A stretch of 5,285 nucleotides of DNA from an uncultured Clostridia bacterium (GCA_958420075.1 CATZIM010000150.1:1-5285), one strand, 5' to 3'; shown: positions 1 to 5,285, numbered from the stretch's first letter. The notes: generated from the sequence alone by a model not told the origin. Made by a program: numbers and translations.

Positions 1-212
1 CCGATTATACCACAGGGATTTAGAAAAATCCACTGCGTGTGACGGAAAATGTCCCACCAAAATTCCAGCATTGGCATCTTATGGTTTCTGTCTATTGTAT
101 ACAAAAAAGAGGATTTTTTTTATGCAAGAAAATCTTGTTTTTCCTTTTGTCTGATTTCCTGCGAAAAATCGCCATAGCTTTCTTGAAACGAAAACAATCC
201 TTGTAAAATCCT
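1..212. other. AT-rich intergenic region without a supported gene
   Basis: This stretch up to the terminator tail holds no convincing coding region. A minus-strand open frame at 92-283 runs through the terminator hairpin, is rich in Lys, Phe and Ile, has no good ribosome binding site and looks like no known family. On the plus strand, an AAGAGG-like site precedes an ATG at 122, but that frame stops after ten codons. Small structures seen are a perfect 10-base palindrome TTGTATACAA at 95-104, a 6-bp hairpin GGATTT/AAATCC at 16-31, and a weak CAAGA/TCTTG hairpin at 125-137 followed by T-rich DNA. None of these can be given a function from sequence alone. The region is best read as the spacer between the membrane-protein gene and whatever lies left of the window. 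Confidence 0.6.
4..12 (-). promoter_or_regulatory. Candidate extended -10 promoter element pointing out of the window
   Basis: Read on the minus strand, the element is TGGTATAAT, a perfect extended -10 (TGnTATAAT). The -35 position at 16-18 bp spacing is weak, but an extended -10 can compensate for that. A 6-bp hairpin (16-31) lies in the spacer. Transcription would start at about the left edge and run leftwards, so the gene it would serve is not visible. Confidence 0.35.
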
Positions 213-262
213 GATAAAAAATAATAGCCAGAATCCCCTTTTATTTCAAGGATTCTGGCTAT
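213..262 (-). terminator. Intrinsic terminator of the membrane-protein gene
   Basis: A perfect 13-bp inverted repeat (arms 224-236 and 250-262, sequence ATAGCCAGAATCC and its complement) encloses a 13-base loop. On the minus strand the stem is followed at once by TATTTTTTATC, a proper T-tract. It lies about 24 bases beyond the TAA stop of the minus-strand gene at 286. On the plus strand the bases after the stem (CTCTGTTTTCTT) are only moderately T-rich, so any function in that direction would be weaker. Confidence 0.9.
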
Positions 263-285
263 CTCTGTTTTCTTATGAAGCAATT

Positions 286-1119
286 TTACTCTGCTTTTTC
301 TTCTTCTGCCTCCTGCACTTCTTCCGGTTCCTGCAGGGAAGCCATGCCAAAGAGTCCGGATTCCCGGTTCAGGAACAAAATGGCTGTTGCACTGACCACA
401 AAGCCCTGTGTCAAATATGTGATGCAGGTATAAACGCAGTTAACAGCAAAATTATCAGGGAACAGCATAAAAATCAATGATAAAATGGAATTCCAGCAGT
501 AAGAAATTGCTGCCAGTATAATCAAAAATCCGAATGTCCGCCACCATCTGCTGCGAACCAGCACACGGCTGTGTCCCAGTGCGTCAACGCCCCGTCTGCC
601 GCCCAGTGCAATACAGTACAGATACAGACACCATACAACGCCCAGATAAATAGCAGGAATCACCAGCAAAGAACCCAGCAAAAACAGGATCATATACACA
701 ATGCCGACTTTCACCACAACAGGTTCCAATGACATTGCTTCCACAAAAGCTTTGCTGGCAGAAAAACGTCTGCCTTCCAGCCGCCATTTGGTAGCCTTTG
801 CCACACCAATGGTGAATATTGCTTCCAAAAATACGGTCACTGCCATGAGCAATACATTGTTTGTCATCATCTGCTGTATCAAATTGACTGATTCCTGGGG
901 AGATAATACCAGACTTTCCGCTGATACCTGATTAGCAAGTTCCATCAGGTTCAATACCCTGCCTTGAATTAATGTCAGCAAAATACTAAGGGGCAGACCA
1001 ATAACCAGCATCCCCGCAGCAATCACTTTTATGTTGTCCCGAAACAGCCGCATGGCAATTGCCATGATTTCATTCCATCGTAATTCCCGACTGTAAACCA
1101 GCCGCTTGATTTCTTCCAT
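286..1119 (-). CDS. Six-helix integral membrane protein of unknown function
   Basis: The product is a 277-residue membrane protein. Hydrophobic segments lie at about residues 30-50, 88-108, 134-152, 154-172, 194-219 and 228-250. A polar loop of about 35 residues separates the first two helices, and a strongly acidic tail (about 263-277, mostly Glu) ends the protein. The stretch ALGHSRVLVRSRWWRTFG (180-197), just before helix five, resembles the conserved segment of GPDPase-membrane-domain/YciC-like proteins, in which a basic-aromatic RSRWWR-type motif precedes a helix. That family link is a tentative inference, and no enzyme domain accompanies it. The longest open frame begins at 1161, but that ATG lies in the promoter, upstream of the expected transcript start. 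The ATG at 1119 follows GGAGG (1131-1135) at 11 bases and is preferred. The gene is monocistronic, divergent from the SDR operon, and ends at a strong terminator. Confidence 0.8.
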   Translation of the reverse strand: MEEIKRLVYSRELRWNEIMAIAMRLFRDNIKVIAAGMLVIGLPLSILLTLIQGRVLNLMELANQVSAESLVLSPQESVNLIQQMMTNNVLLMAVTVFLEAIFTIGVAKATKWRLEGRRFSASKAFVEAMSLEPVVVKVGIVYMILFLLGSLLVIPAIYLGVVWCLYLYCIALGGRRGVDALGHSRVLVRSRWWRTFGFLIILAAISYCWNSILSLIFMLFPDNFAVNCVYTCITYLTQGFVVSATAILFLNRESGLFGMASLQEPEEVQEAEEEKAE

Positions 1120-1130
1120 AATATAAAATT

Positions 1131-1135
1131 CCTCC
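1131..1135 (-). promoter_or_regulatory. Ribosome binding site deciding the membrane-protein start
   Basis: The minus strand reads GGAGG 11 bases upstream of the ATG at 1119. It overlaps the competing in-frame ATG at 1137, which therefore cannot be the start it serves. The spacing is slightly long but acceptable. Confidence 0.7.
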
Positions 1136-1152
1136 ATTATGATATAAGAAGT

Positions 1153-1181
1153 ATTATACATGGTTTCTTTTCATTTGTCAG
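1153..1181 (-). promoter_or_regulatory. Sigma-A-type promoter of the membrane-protein gene
   Basis: On the minus strand there is CTGACA (1176-1181, five of six consensus bases), a 17-base spacer and a perfect TATAAT (1153-1158). The predicted transcript start is near 1146, giving a leader of about 27 bases that contains the GGAGG at 1131-1135. This excludes the upstream ATG at 1161 as a start for this transcript. Confidence 0.8.
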
Positions 1182-1193
1182 CAGATTTCCTCC

Positions 1194-1234
1194 TTGTAAA
1201 GATTAAAGTTTTCCGATAAAATGACTATTATAAT
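1194..1234 (+). promoter_or_regulatory. Promoter region of the SDR-HAD operon (two candidates)
   Basis: Two overlapping sigma-A-like solutions exist. One is TTGTAA (1194-1199), 17 bases, then TAAAAT (1217-1222). The other is a perfect TATAAT (1229-1234) without a good -35. Either places the transcript start downstream of the ATG at 1221, near 1229 or 1241. This supports translation from the ATG at 1260. The -10 boxes of the divergent promoters are about 70 bp apart, so one regulator bound between them could affect both directions; no clear operator palindrome is visible. Confidence 0.55.
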
Positions 1235-1259
1235 GCGCAAAAAAAGGATTGTGATAAAA

Positions 1260-2000
1260 ATGGATTTTACAAATAAAACCGTGCTGGTCACCGGCTCCTC
1301 TCGGGGCATCGGCAAAGCCATTGCTTTTGCCTTTGGACAAGCAGGCGCACGGGTGGTGCTGAATGCTTCCCGCAGCAAAGACCAGCTGGCAGAAGCGAAA
1401 AAAGAACTGGAAGAAATGGGTGTTTCCTGCATGGCAGTTCTTGCAGACGTTTCTGACTACAACGCCTGCAAGGACATGTTCCTGCAAATTCAGGATGCTT
1501 TTGGCCCTGTTGATATTCTGGTAAACAACGCCGGTATTTCTCATATTGGATTATTCACAGACATGACCCCGGAACAGTGGCAGCATGTGCTGAATGTGAA
1601 CCTTGGTTCTGTGCTGAACTGCACCCATCTGGCAGTGCCTGCCATGGTACACAACAAAACAGGCGTCATTCTGAACATCTCCTCCATGTGGGGAGAAGCA
1701 GGGGCTTCCTGTGAAGCTGTTTACTCCGCTTCCAAAGGCGGCATCAACGCTTTCACAAAAGCCATGGCAAAAGAACTGGGTCCTTCCGGCATCCGGGTCA
1801 ACGCCATTGCCTGCGGTGTCATCGACACAGAAATGAATGCCTGCTTCTCTGAAGAAGAACGGGCAGAACTGGCAGACGAAATTGCCCTCATGCGCTTTGG
1901 CAAGCCCGAAGAAGTGGGCAGATTCGCCCTTACCCTTGCCAGCGAAAGCGCTTCTTTCCTGACAGGGCAGATCATCACACTGGATGGAGGAATGTTATGA
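1260..2000 (+). CDS. Short-chain dehydrogenase/reductase, FabG-like, possibly YmfI-type EF-P 5-aminopentanone reductase
   Basis: The 246-residue length is typical of classical SDRs. The nucleotide-binding motif TGSSRGIG lies at 11-18 and NNAG at 89-92. The catalytic set is N114, S142, Y155 and K159, with the Ser-Tyr spacing of 13 seen in FabG. The protein ends in GGML, as FabG-like enzymes often end shortly after a GG pair. It is a cytosolic NAD(P)H-dependent reductase. Two readings compete: 3-oxoacyl-ACP reductase of fatty-acid synthesis, or a YmfI-type reductase that finishes the 5-aminopentanol modification on elongation factor P. The block around the active site (SSMWGEAGASCE, 141-152, then YSASKGG and IACGVIDTEMN) matches my recollection of the YmfI group better than housekeeping FabG, and no other fatty-acid gene is adjacent. 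The ATG at 1260 is preferred because upstream ATGs at 1221 and 1233 lie in the promoter and the SDR fold starts right after 1260. The ribosome binding site (AAAGGATTGTGAT, from 1243) is weak. Confidence 0.9.
   Translation: MDFTNKTVLVTGSSRGIGKAIAFAFGQAGARVVLNASRSKDQLAEAKKELEEMGVSCMAVLADVSDYNACKDMFLQIQDAFGPVDILVNNAGISHIGLFTDMTPEQWQHVLNVNLGSVLNCTHLAVPAMVHNKTGVILNISSMWGEAGASCEAVYSASKGGINAFTKAMAKELGPSGIRVNAIACGVIDTEMNACFSEEERAELADEIALMRFGKPEEVGRFALTLASESASFLTGQIITLDGGML
1986..1990 (+). promoter_or_regulatory. Internal ribosome binding site for the HAD gene
   Basis: GGAGG lies inside the last codons of the SDR gene (those for the Gly-Gly pair), six bases before the ATG at 1997. With the ATGA stop-start overlap it points to translational coupling of the two genes. 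Confidence 0.8.
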
Positions 2001-2701
2001 GCCAGAAAACATATAAAGCGTTATTTTTTGACGCAGATAAAACACTGCTGGACTTTACCGCCGCAGAAAAAAAGGGGCTGGAACGTGTTTTTGAAAAAAA
2101 CGGCATTGCCCTGACGGACGAAATCCGCAGTTTTTATTTAGAAATGAACGGTCAGCTTTGGGAAAGCTATGAACGAGGTGAAATTTCTAGAGATACAGTG
2201 CTCTATACCCGCTTTGGCAGAGTATTTGAACACTTTGGCATTGACGCTGACGGCATTGCCTTTGAGCATGATTACCGAAAAGAACTGGACGAAGGTCACG
2301 ACCTCATGGAAGGTGCCATGGAACTGGTACAGACCCTTGCGCCTCTTTATGAGTTATACATCGTCACCAACGGCACCACAGAAACCCAATACAAACGTCT
2401 GGGAGATTCCGGTCTTTCCCCTTATTTCAAGGATATTTTCATTTCTGGAGAAATCGGCAGCCGCAAGCCCATGAAAGCCTTTTTCGACCACTGTTTTGAA
2501 AAAGCCCCTCACCTTTCTCCAGCGGATGTGCTCATCATCGGGGATTCTCTTTCCTCCGATATTCTGGGCGGGAATAACGCAGGCATCGATGCCTGCTGGA
2601 TGAACGCAGAAAACAAAATCAATGACACCACCGCCGTGCCTACATACGAAATTCATAAACTGGCAGAATTATATGATATTTTAGGTATCCCTAAAAAATA
2701 A
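1997..2701 (+). CDS. HAD-superfamily phosphatase, YjjG-type nucleotidase-like
   Basis: A 234-residue cytosolic HAD hydrolase with all four motifs. Motif I is DADKT (12-16), where D12 is the nucleophile and D14 the general acid/base. Motif II is the T124-N125 pair in IVTNGT, motif III is K157 in SRKPM, and motif IV is GDSLSSD (182-188), whose acidic residues bind Mg2+. The helical cap inserted after motif I (about 20-100) is the C1 type. The DADKTLLDF opening, the TNGTTETQ stretch and the length fit the YjjG family of noncanonical pyrimidine nucleotidases, which dephosphorylate nucleoside monophosphates including damaged ones. HAD substrates are hard to predict, so the exact substrate is uncertain. 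The start overlaps the SDR stop as ATGA, with GGAGG six bases upstream. It is the last gene of the operon, ending just before a strong terminator. Confidence 0.9.
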   Translation: MSQKTYKALFFDADKTLLDFTAAEKKGLERVFEKNGIALTDEIRSFYLEMNGQLWESYERGEISRDTVLYTRFGRVFEHFGIDADGIAFEHDYRKELDEGHDLMEGAMELVQTLAPLYELYIVTNGTTETQYKRLGDSGLSPYFKDIFISGEIGSRKPMKAFFDHCFEKAPHLSPADVLIIGDSLSSDILGGNNAGIDACWMNAENKINDTTAVPTYEIHKLAELYDILGIPKK

Positions 2702-2705
2702 AAAC

Positions 2706-2750
2706 AAAGGCAGAAATCTCTTTGATAATTTCTTGAGATTTCTGCCTTTT
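2706..2750. terminator. Bidirectional intrinsic terminator between convergent operons
   Basis: A perfect 15-bp inverted repeat (arms 2706-2720 and 2735-2749, AAAGGCAGAAATCTC and its complement) has a 14-base loop. On the plus strand it is followed by TTTTCTTTT and serves the HAD gene, which stops five bases before it. On the minus strand it is followed by a T-rich run (TTTGTTTTTATTTTTT) and serves the SPFH gene ending at 2781. The last HAD codons overlap the minus-strand T-tract. Confidence 0.92.
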
Positions 2751-2780
2751 TCTTTTGAATTTTATTTCTTTTTCATTTTT

Positions 2781-3818
2781 TTAGGAAAGTTTCTGTCCGC
2801 AGCCGGAGCAGAAACGATCGCCTGCATTGACTTTTGCGCCACAGGAAGGGCAAAAAGCTGCCACTTCCAATTTCTGTCCACAGCCGGAGCAGAATTTATC
2901 GCCAGCCTGTACTGCCGCGCCACAGGAAGGACAATGTTTTCCGCCTGCTGGCTGCTGGGCAGGTTGCTGTGTGGGCTGCTGCATGCTTTGCATCATCTGC
3001 TGTGCCATCTGCATACCTGCTGCCATACCAAAGCCCATGCCTGCTGTACTGCCGGCAGCGCCGCCGGGCTGATCCAGACCATCTGCCAGTTTTCCCTGCT
3101 GGTAGCGGTTCATATCCCCCACCATCTGATAGCCTGCTGCAGCGTTGATCTTTTCCTGAATTTCCTGAGGATAGCTGAAGCTGGAAATCTGCATGCCTGT
3201 CACAGTCATGCCCATTTTCAGCAGTTCCATATCCAGATCCTCCTGCATGCCTTTGCCGATGTCATAGGCACTTGCCTGCAAGTGGAACATATCCTTGCCT
3301 TCTCTGCCAATCCACTTCATAAGAAGCTGATCCAAAATGCTCAACACTCTTGTCTTCACATCATCCACAGAGTATGTATCTTTTACCCCCGCGATGGTGT
3401 CGATGAGGCGCACATAATCAGAAACCTTCATCTGGAAAGTACCGAAAGCACGGACAGGCAATCCACCGGGCAAACCTGCACAAGGCAGCATCACAGCATT
3501 TTTGGTGCCCCATTTCACGGTAAATTCCTTTGTATTGACAAAGAGCACTTCCGCACGGATGCCGCTGTTAAAGCCAAAGGAAAAACCTTTCAGGGTGCTC
3601 AGGAAAGGAATGATTTGAGATTCAATGTCAAAAGAGCCTTCATCCTGAAAAATTCCTTCGATTTTCCCGTTATAGAGGAAAATGGCGTCCTGTCCCGGAC
3701 GAATGATAAGGCGGCTGCCTTTTTTGATCTCGTCATTATGCCATTTATGAAAAATCACGGTGTCGTCGCTTTCCTGCCACTCCACCACATTGCGAAATTC
3801 ATTGCCGAAAAGTCCCAT
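2781..3818 (-). CDS. SPFH-domain protein with two C-terminal zinc ribbons (YdjI-like, membrane-stress partner of PspA)
   Basis: The protein has 345 residues. Residues 1 to about 240 form an SPFH/band-7-like domain of the type named virion-core-like or YdjI, with KKGSRLIIRPGQ-type sequence near 32-43. A flexible Gly/Met/Gln-rich linker follows (about 250-293), then two zinc ribbons with cysteines C296/C299/C310/C313 and C323/C326/C337/C340. No membrane helix or signal peptide is visible, so it probably sits at the cytoplasmic face of the membrane. In Bacillus subtilis the related YdjI helps bring the PspA homologue YdjF to the membrane, and a similar role is inferred here because the pspA-like gene lies 17 bp upstream in the same direction. 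The ATG at 3818 follows a GGGGGG run at 3829-3834. What the zinc ribbons bind is unknown. Confidence 0.88.
   Translation of the reverse strand: MGLFGNEFRNVVEWQESDDTVIFHKWHNDEIKKGSRLIIRPGQDAIFLYNGKIEGIFQDEGSFDIESQIIPFLSTLKGFSFGFNSGIRAEVLFVNTKEFTVKWGTKNAVMLPCAGLPGGLPVRAFGTFQMKVSDYVRLIDTIAGVKDTYSVDDVKTRVLSILDQLLMKWIGREGKDMFHLQASAYDIGKGMQEDLDMELLKMGMTVTGMQISSFSYPQEIQEKINAAAGYQMVGDMNRYQQGKLADGLDQPGGAAGSTAGMGFGMAAGMQMAQQMMQSMQQPTQQPAQQPAGGKHCPSCGAAVQAGDKFCSGCGQKLEVAAFCPSCGAKVNAGDRFCSGCGQKLS
2787..2933 (-). repeat. Direct repeat encoding tandem zinc ribbons
   Basis: Two 66-base units at 2787-2852 and 2868-2933 are offset by exactly 81 bases (27 codons). By hand alignment 52 of 66 bases match and 19 of 22 encoded residues match. 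The cysteine pattern CPSCG...CSGCG is identical in both. The in-frame period indicates an internal duplication of a zinc-ribbon module inside the SPFH gene. Confidence 0.9.
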
Positions 3819-3828
3819 CGGTCACATT

Positions 3829-3834
3829 CCCCCC
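3829..3834 (-). promoter_or_regulatory. Unusual G-run ribosome binding site of the SPFH gene
   Basis: The minus strand shows GGGGGG directly after the pspA stop codon (3836-3838) and 10 bases before the SPFH ATG. It is the only purine-rich, Shine-Dalgarno-like element in the 17-bp gap and differs from the canonical AAGGAGG used by pspA. This suggests weaker or coupled translation of the second gene. Confidence 0.5.
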
Positions 3835-3835
3835 A

Positions 3836-4516
3836 TCATTTCCCCAGCTTTGCTTTCAGTGCTGCCAGTTCGTCTTCCACGCCGCTGTCCTGCACAGTTG
3901 CGGCATCGTCATATTTTGCCATCAAATCAGCCATATCGTCTTTTTTGGTGTTCAGTTCCGCAGCTGCTTCTGCTTCATCCAGCTTTCGGTTCAGCTTTTC
4001 TTCCAGTGCATCAAAGGCTGCCAAAGAGCTGCCGCCCAGATCAGACTTGATTTCATTTGCTTTCTGCTGGGATTTCACCATAGCCGCTTTGGCACGGATA
4101 GCTGCTTTTCTATCTTCTACCTGTTTCAGCTGTTCTGTGAGTTTATCATGCATTTCACGCATTTTTGCCGCATTAGATGCCGCCAAATCCCATGCGCCTT
4201 TCAGGCTTTCCAGATTAGCTGCCTTTGCCGCTTTTTCAGACAGGAAAACCTTTGCGTCGGCGTCATTGCCAGCCAGAACGGCTTTTTCCGCATAACGCTG
4301 GAGTTTTTCCACTTCTGCCACGCCTTCATCATAAGCACGTTTAGCGCGTTTTTCTTCCGCCATAACAGAAACGGTTTCCGCCTTTACTTCCCCCAGATCT
4401 TTTTCCAGATCTCTGGCAAGCTGGTCTGCCATTTTTACAGGGTCTTCTGCTTTATCCAACAATGCGTTGATGTTTGCTTCCATAATTGTTTTAAATCTGC
4501 TCAAAATACCTGCCAT
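3836..4516 (-). CDS. PspA/IM30-family phage-shock membrane-stress protein
   Basis: At 226 residues it has the normal length for PspA. The N-terminus (MAGILSRF, then ANINALLDKAEDP at about 14-26) is the family hallmark: an amphipathic membrane-binding helix followed by the invariant EDP. The rest is almost wholly Ala-, Lys- and Glu-rich alpha-helical coiled coil, with a short break at GGSS (161-164) and a last helix ending LKAKLGK. PspA proteins are peripheral cytoplasmic-face proteins that assemble into ESCRT-III-like rods and rings and protect a damaged membrane. No PspF or PspB/C gene is nearby, as expected in Firmicutes. The start at 4516 is supported by AAGGAGG (4524-4530) at a seven-base spacing. 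It is the first gene of a pair with the SPFH gene and lies 71 bp after tsaD. Confidence 0.93.
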   Translation of the reverse strand: MAGILSRFKTIMEANINALLDKAEDPVKMADQLARDLEKDLGEVKAETVSVMAEEKRAKRAYDEGVAEVEKLQRYAEKAVLAGNDADAKVFLSEKAAKAANLESLKGAWDLAASNAAKMREMHDKLTEQLKQVEDRKAAIRAKAAMVKSQQKANEIKSDLGGSSLAAFDALEEKLNRKLDEAEAAAELNTKKDDMADLMAKYDDAATVQDSGVEDELAALKAKLGK

Positions 4517-4530
4517 GTTTCTTCCTCCTT

Positions 4531-4587
4531 GATAATAAAAAAGTTATCATACTTTGTCGAAACAACGCCCCTTTTGAAACAAAAAAC
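4531..4587 (-). promoter_or_regulatory. Possible promoter/operator region upstream of pspA
   Basis: The tsaD-pspA gap holds no clear terminator. On the minus strand TATGAT (4546-4551) is a five-of-six -10 that would leave the AAGGAGG intact, but it has no good -35. The alternative TCGACA (4555-4560), 17 bases, TATTAT (4532-4537) matches consensus better but would start the RNA within the ribosome binding site. Two direct GAAACAA repeats (plus strand, 4559-4565 and 4576-4582, 17 bp apart) and a TTGT/ACAA inverted repeat (4554-4565) could be regulator sites. I cannot decide between an own promoter and read-through from tsaD. Confidence 0.3.
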
Positions 4588-5285
4588 TTATCTTTCCCCT
4601 AATTTCAGACCGGGATTTGCGTTCAGATCGAAGCCATCCCGCACCCCTGCCATATATTCATAATAGGCTGCACAAGCAATCATTGCTGCGTTATCGGTGC
4701 AGAGAATGGGAGAAGGAATGCTCAGATAGAACCCTTCTTTCTCACAGGCTTTCCGCATGGTTTCCCGCAGAGCGGAGTTGGATGCAACGCCCCCTGCCAT
4801 GGCAATCTGCTTCACGCCTCTTTCCTTTGCCGCATGGATGGTTTTTTCCACCAGCACTTCCACTACAGCCTGCTGGAAGCTGGCTGCAATGTCTTCCGGC
4901 ACAATGGGCTCGCCCATCATTTTCTGTTTATTCACATAGTTCAGCACAGCGGATTTCAGACCGCTGAAGCTGAAGTCATAGCTGTCTTCCTCCAGAAATA
5001 CACGAGGGAATTTCACAGCATTTGGATTGCCTTTTTTGGCTGCCGCGTCAATTTTGGGGCCACCGGGATACCCCATGCCAATGGCACGGGCCACTTTGTC
5101 ATAAGCCTCACCCGCTGCGTCATCTCTGGTTCTGCCCAGAATTTCGTACTTGCCGTAATCGGACACATACACCAGATGAGAATGACCGCCGGAAACCACC
5201 AGCGCCATATAAGGCGGTTCAAAATCCTTATTTTCAATATAGTTGGCGCAAATATGTCCTTCAATATGATGGACGCCCACAAGGG
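4588..5285 (-). CDS. tsaD: tRNA N6-adenosine threonylcarbamoyltransferase TsaD (partial, 5' end outside window)
   Basis: TsaD transfers the threonylcarbamoyl group from TC-AMP to A37 of tRNAs that read ANN codons, working with TsaB and TsaE in bacteria. The visible part is about 232 residues of a usual 330-345, so roughly the first 100 lie beyond the right edge. The frame stays open to the edge: Leu-Val precedes GVHHIEGH, so the GTG at 5280 is an internal valine codon and not a start. The metal-binding HxxxH is in HHIEGH (5254-5268). The phosphate-loop-like SGGH is at 5182-5193, followed by FSGLKS, GGVASN and the TDNAAM block, whose Asp (4693-4695) is the other metal ligand. The protein ends LKLGER, a normal TsaD end, so the C-terminus is complete. 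It is probably an essential housekeeping gene. Confidence 0.97.
   Translation of the reverse strand, partial: LVGVHHIEGHICANYIENKDFEPPYMALVVSGGHSHLVYVSDYGKYEILGRTRDDAAGEAYDKVARAIGMGYPGGPKIDAAAKKGNPNAVKFPRVFLEEDSYDFSFSGLKSAVLNYVNKQKMMGEPIVPEDIAASFQQAVVEVLVEKTIHAAKERGVKQIAMAGGVASNSALRETMRKACEKEGFYLSIPSPILCTDNAAMIACAAYYEYMAGVRDGFDLNANPGLKLGER

Noticed and set aside
125..150. Weak hairpin CAAGA/TCTTG followed by T-rich sequence, as a plus-strand terminator
   Set aside because: The stem is only 5 bp and AT-rich with a three-base loop, and no plus-strand gene ends upstream of it in the window.
92..283. A 63-codon minus-strand open frame left of the membrane-protein gene
   Set aside because: It reads through the intrinsic terminator hairpin, has no clear ribosome binding site, and its composition (Lys, Phe, Ile) reflects AT-rich DNA.
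1158..1195. A perfect AAGGAGG on the minus strand (1189-1195) upstream of the membrane-protein promoter, with a possible six-codon leader peptide
   Set aside because: It lies upstream of the promoter it would need, its spacing to the ATG is 14 bases, and the frame ends after six codons at the -10 box. It is probably chance or a relic.
1203..1544. Minus-strand open frames over the start of the SDR gene
   Set aside because: They are antisense to the conserved SDR nucleotide-binding domain and show no recognisable domain.
2733..4295. A 520-codon plus-strand open frame opposite the SPFH and pspA genes
   Set aside because: It spans two well-recognised minus-strand genes and their junction, begins within the terminator region, and its translation is a low-complexity mix rich in Cys, His, Ser, Ala and Phe with no family resemblance. 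It is an antisense by-product of the codon use of the real genes.
4531..4548. GATAAT/GTTATC inverted repeat as a tsaD terminator
   Set aside because: The stem is about six weak pairs with no T-tract after it on the minus strand; the following bases are the pspA ribosome binding site.
5278..5280. GTG as the start codon of TsaD
   Set aside because: The frame is open to the window edge and the residues before it (Leu-Val-Gly-Val-His-His) match the interior of TsaD, with about 100 N-terminal residues still missing.

Overview
The window looks like a chromosomal segment of a Gram-positive anaerobe of the Clostridia, plausibly Lachnospirales-like. This is inferred from protein style (YmfI/FabG-like SDR, SPFH protein with zinc ribbons, PspA, TsaD), strong AAGGAGG/GGAGG ribosome binding sites, AT-rich intergenic DNA with sigma-A-type promoters, and moderate GC in the genes. 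No tRNA, rRNA, insertion sequence, CRISPR array or phage gene is visible.

Layout from left to right. Bases 1-285 hold no convincing gene: there is an outward-facing extended -10 at the left edge and a strong intrinsic terminator at 213-262. This terminator ends a minus-strand gene (286-1119) for a six-helix membrane protein of unknown function. A 140-bp divergent intergenic region (1120-1259) carries promoters for both directions. Their positions fix the starts of both flanking genes further downstream than the longest open frames. To the right, a two-gene plus-strand operon encodes a FabG/YmfI-like short-chain dehydrogenase (1260-2000) and a YjjG-like HAD phosphatase (1997-2701), joined by an ATGA overlap. 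A long hairpin at 2706-2749, with T-rich flanks on both sides, acts as a shared terminator between this operon and the convergent genes on the right.

The right half is a minus-strand run, read in the order tsaD (4588-5285, 5' end outside the window), pspA-like (3836-4516), SPFH/zinc-ribbon protein (2781-3818). TsaD is the catalytic subunit for the universal tRNA t6A modification. The next two genes are only 17 bp apart and form a compact membrane-stress module: a PspA/IM30 coiled-coil protein plus an SPFH-domain protein with two C-terminal zinc ribbons. It resembles the known YdjF (PspA)-YdjI pair of Bacillus subtilis, with the zinc ribbons fused onto the SPFH protein. A 71-bp gap separates tsaD from pspA; it has no clear terminator and only weak promoter candidates, so both read-through and independent transcription are possible.

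I see no unmistakably new system. The most interesting items are the PspA-SPFH-zinc-ribbon module with its internally duplicated zinc ribbon, and the possibility that the SDR is an EF-P-modifying enzyme rather than a fatty-acid enzyme.
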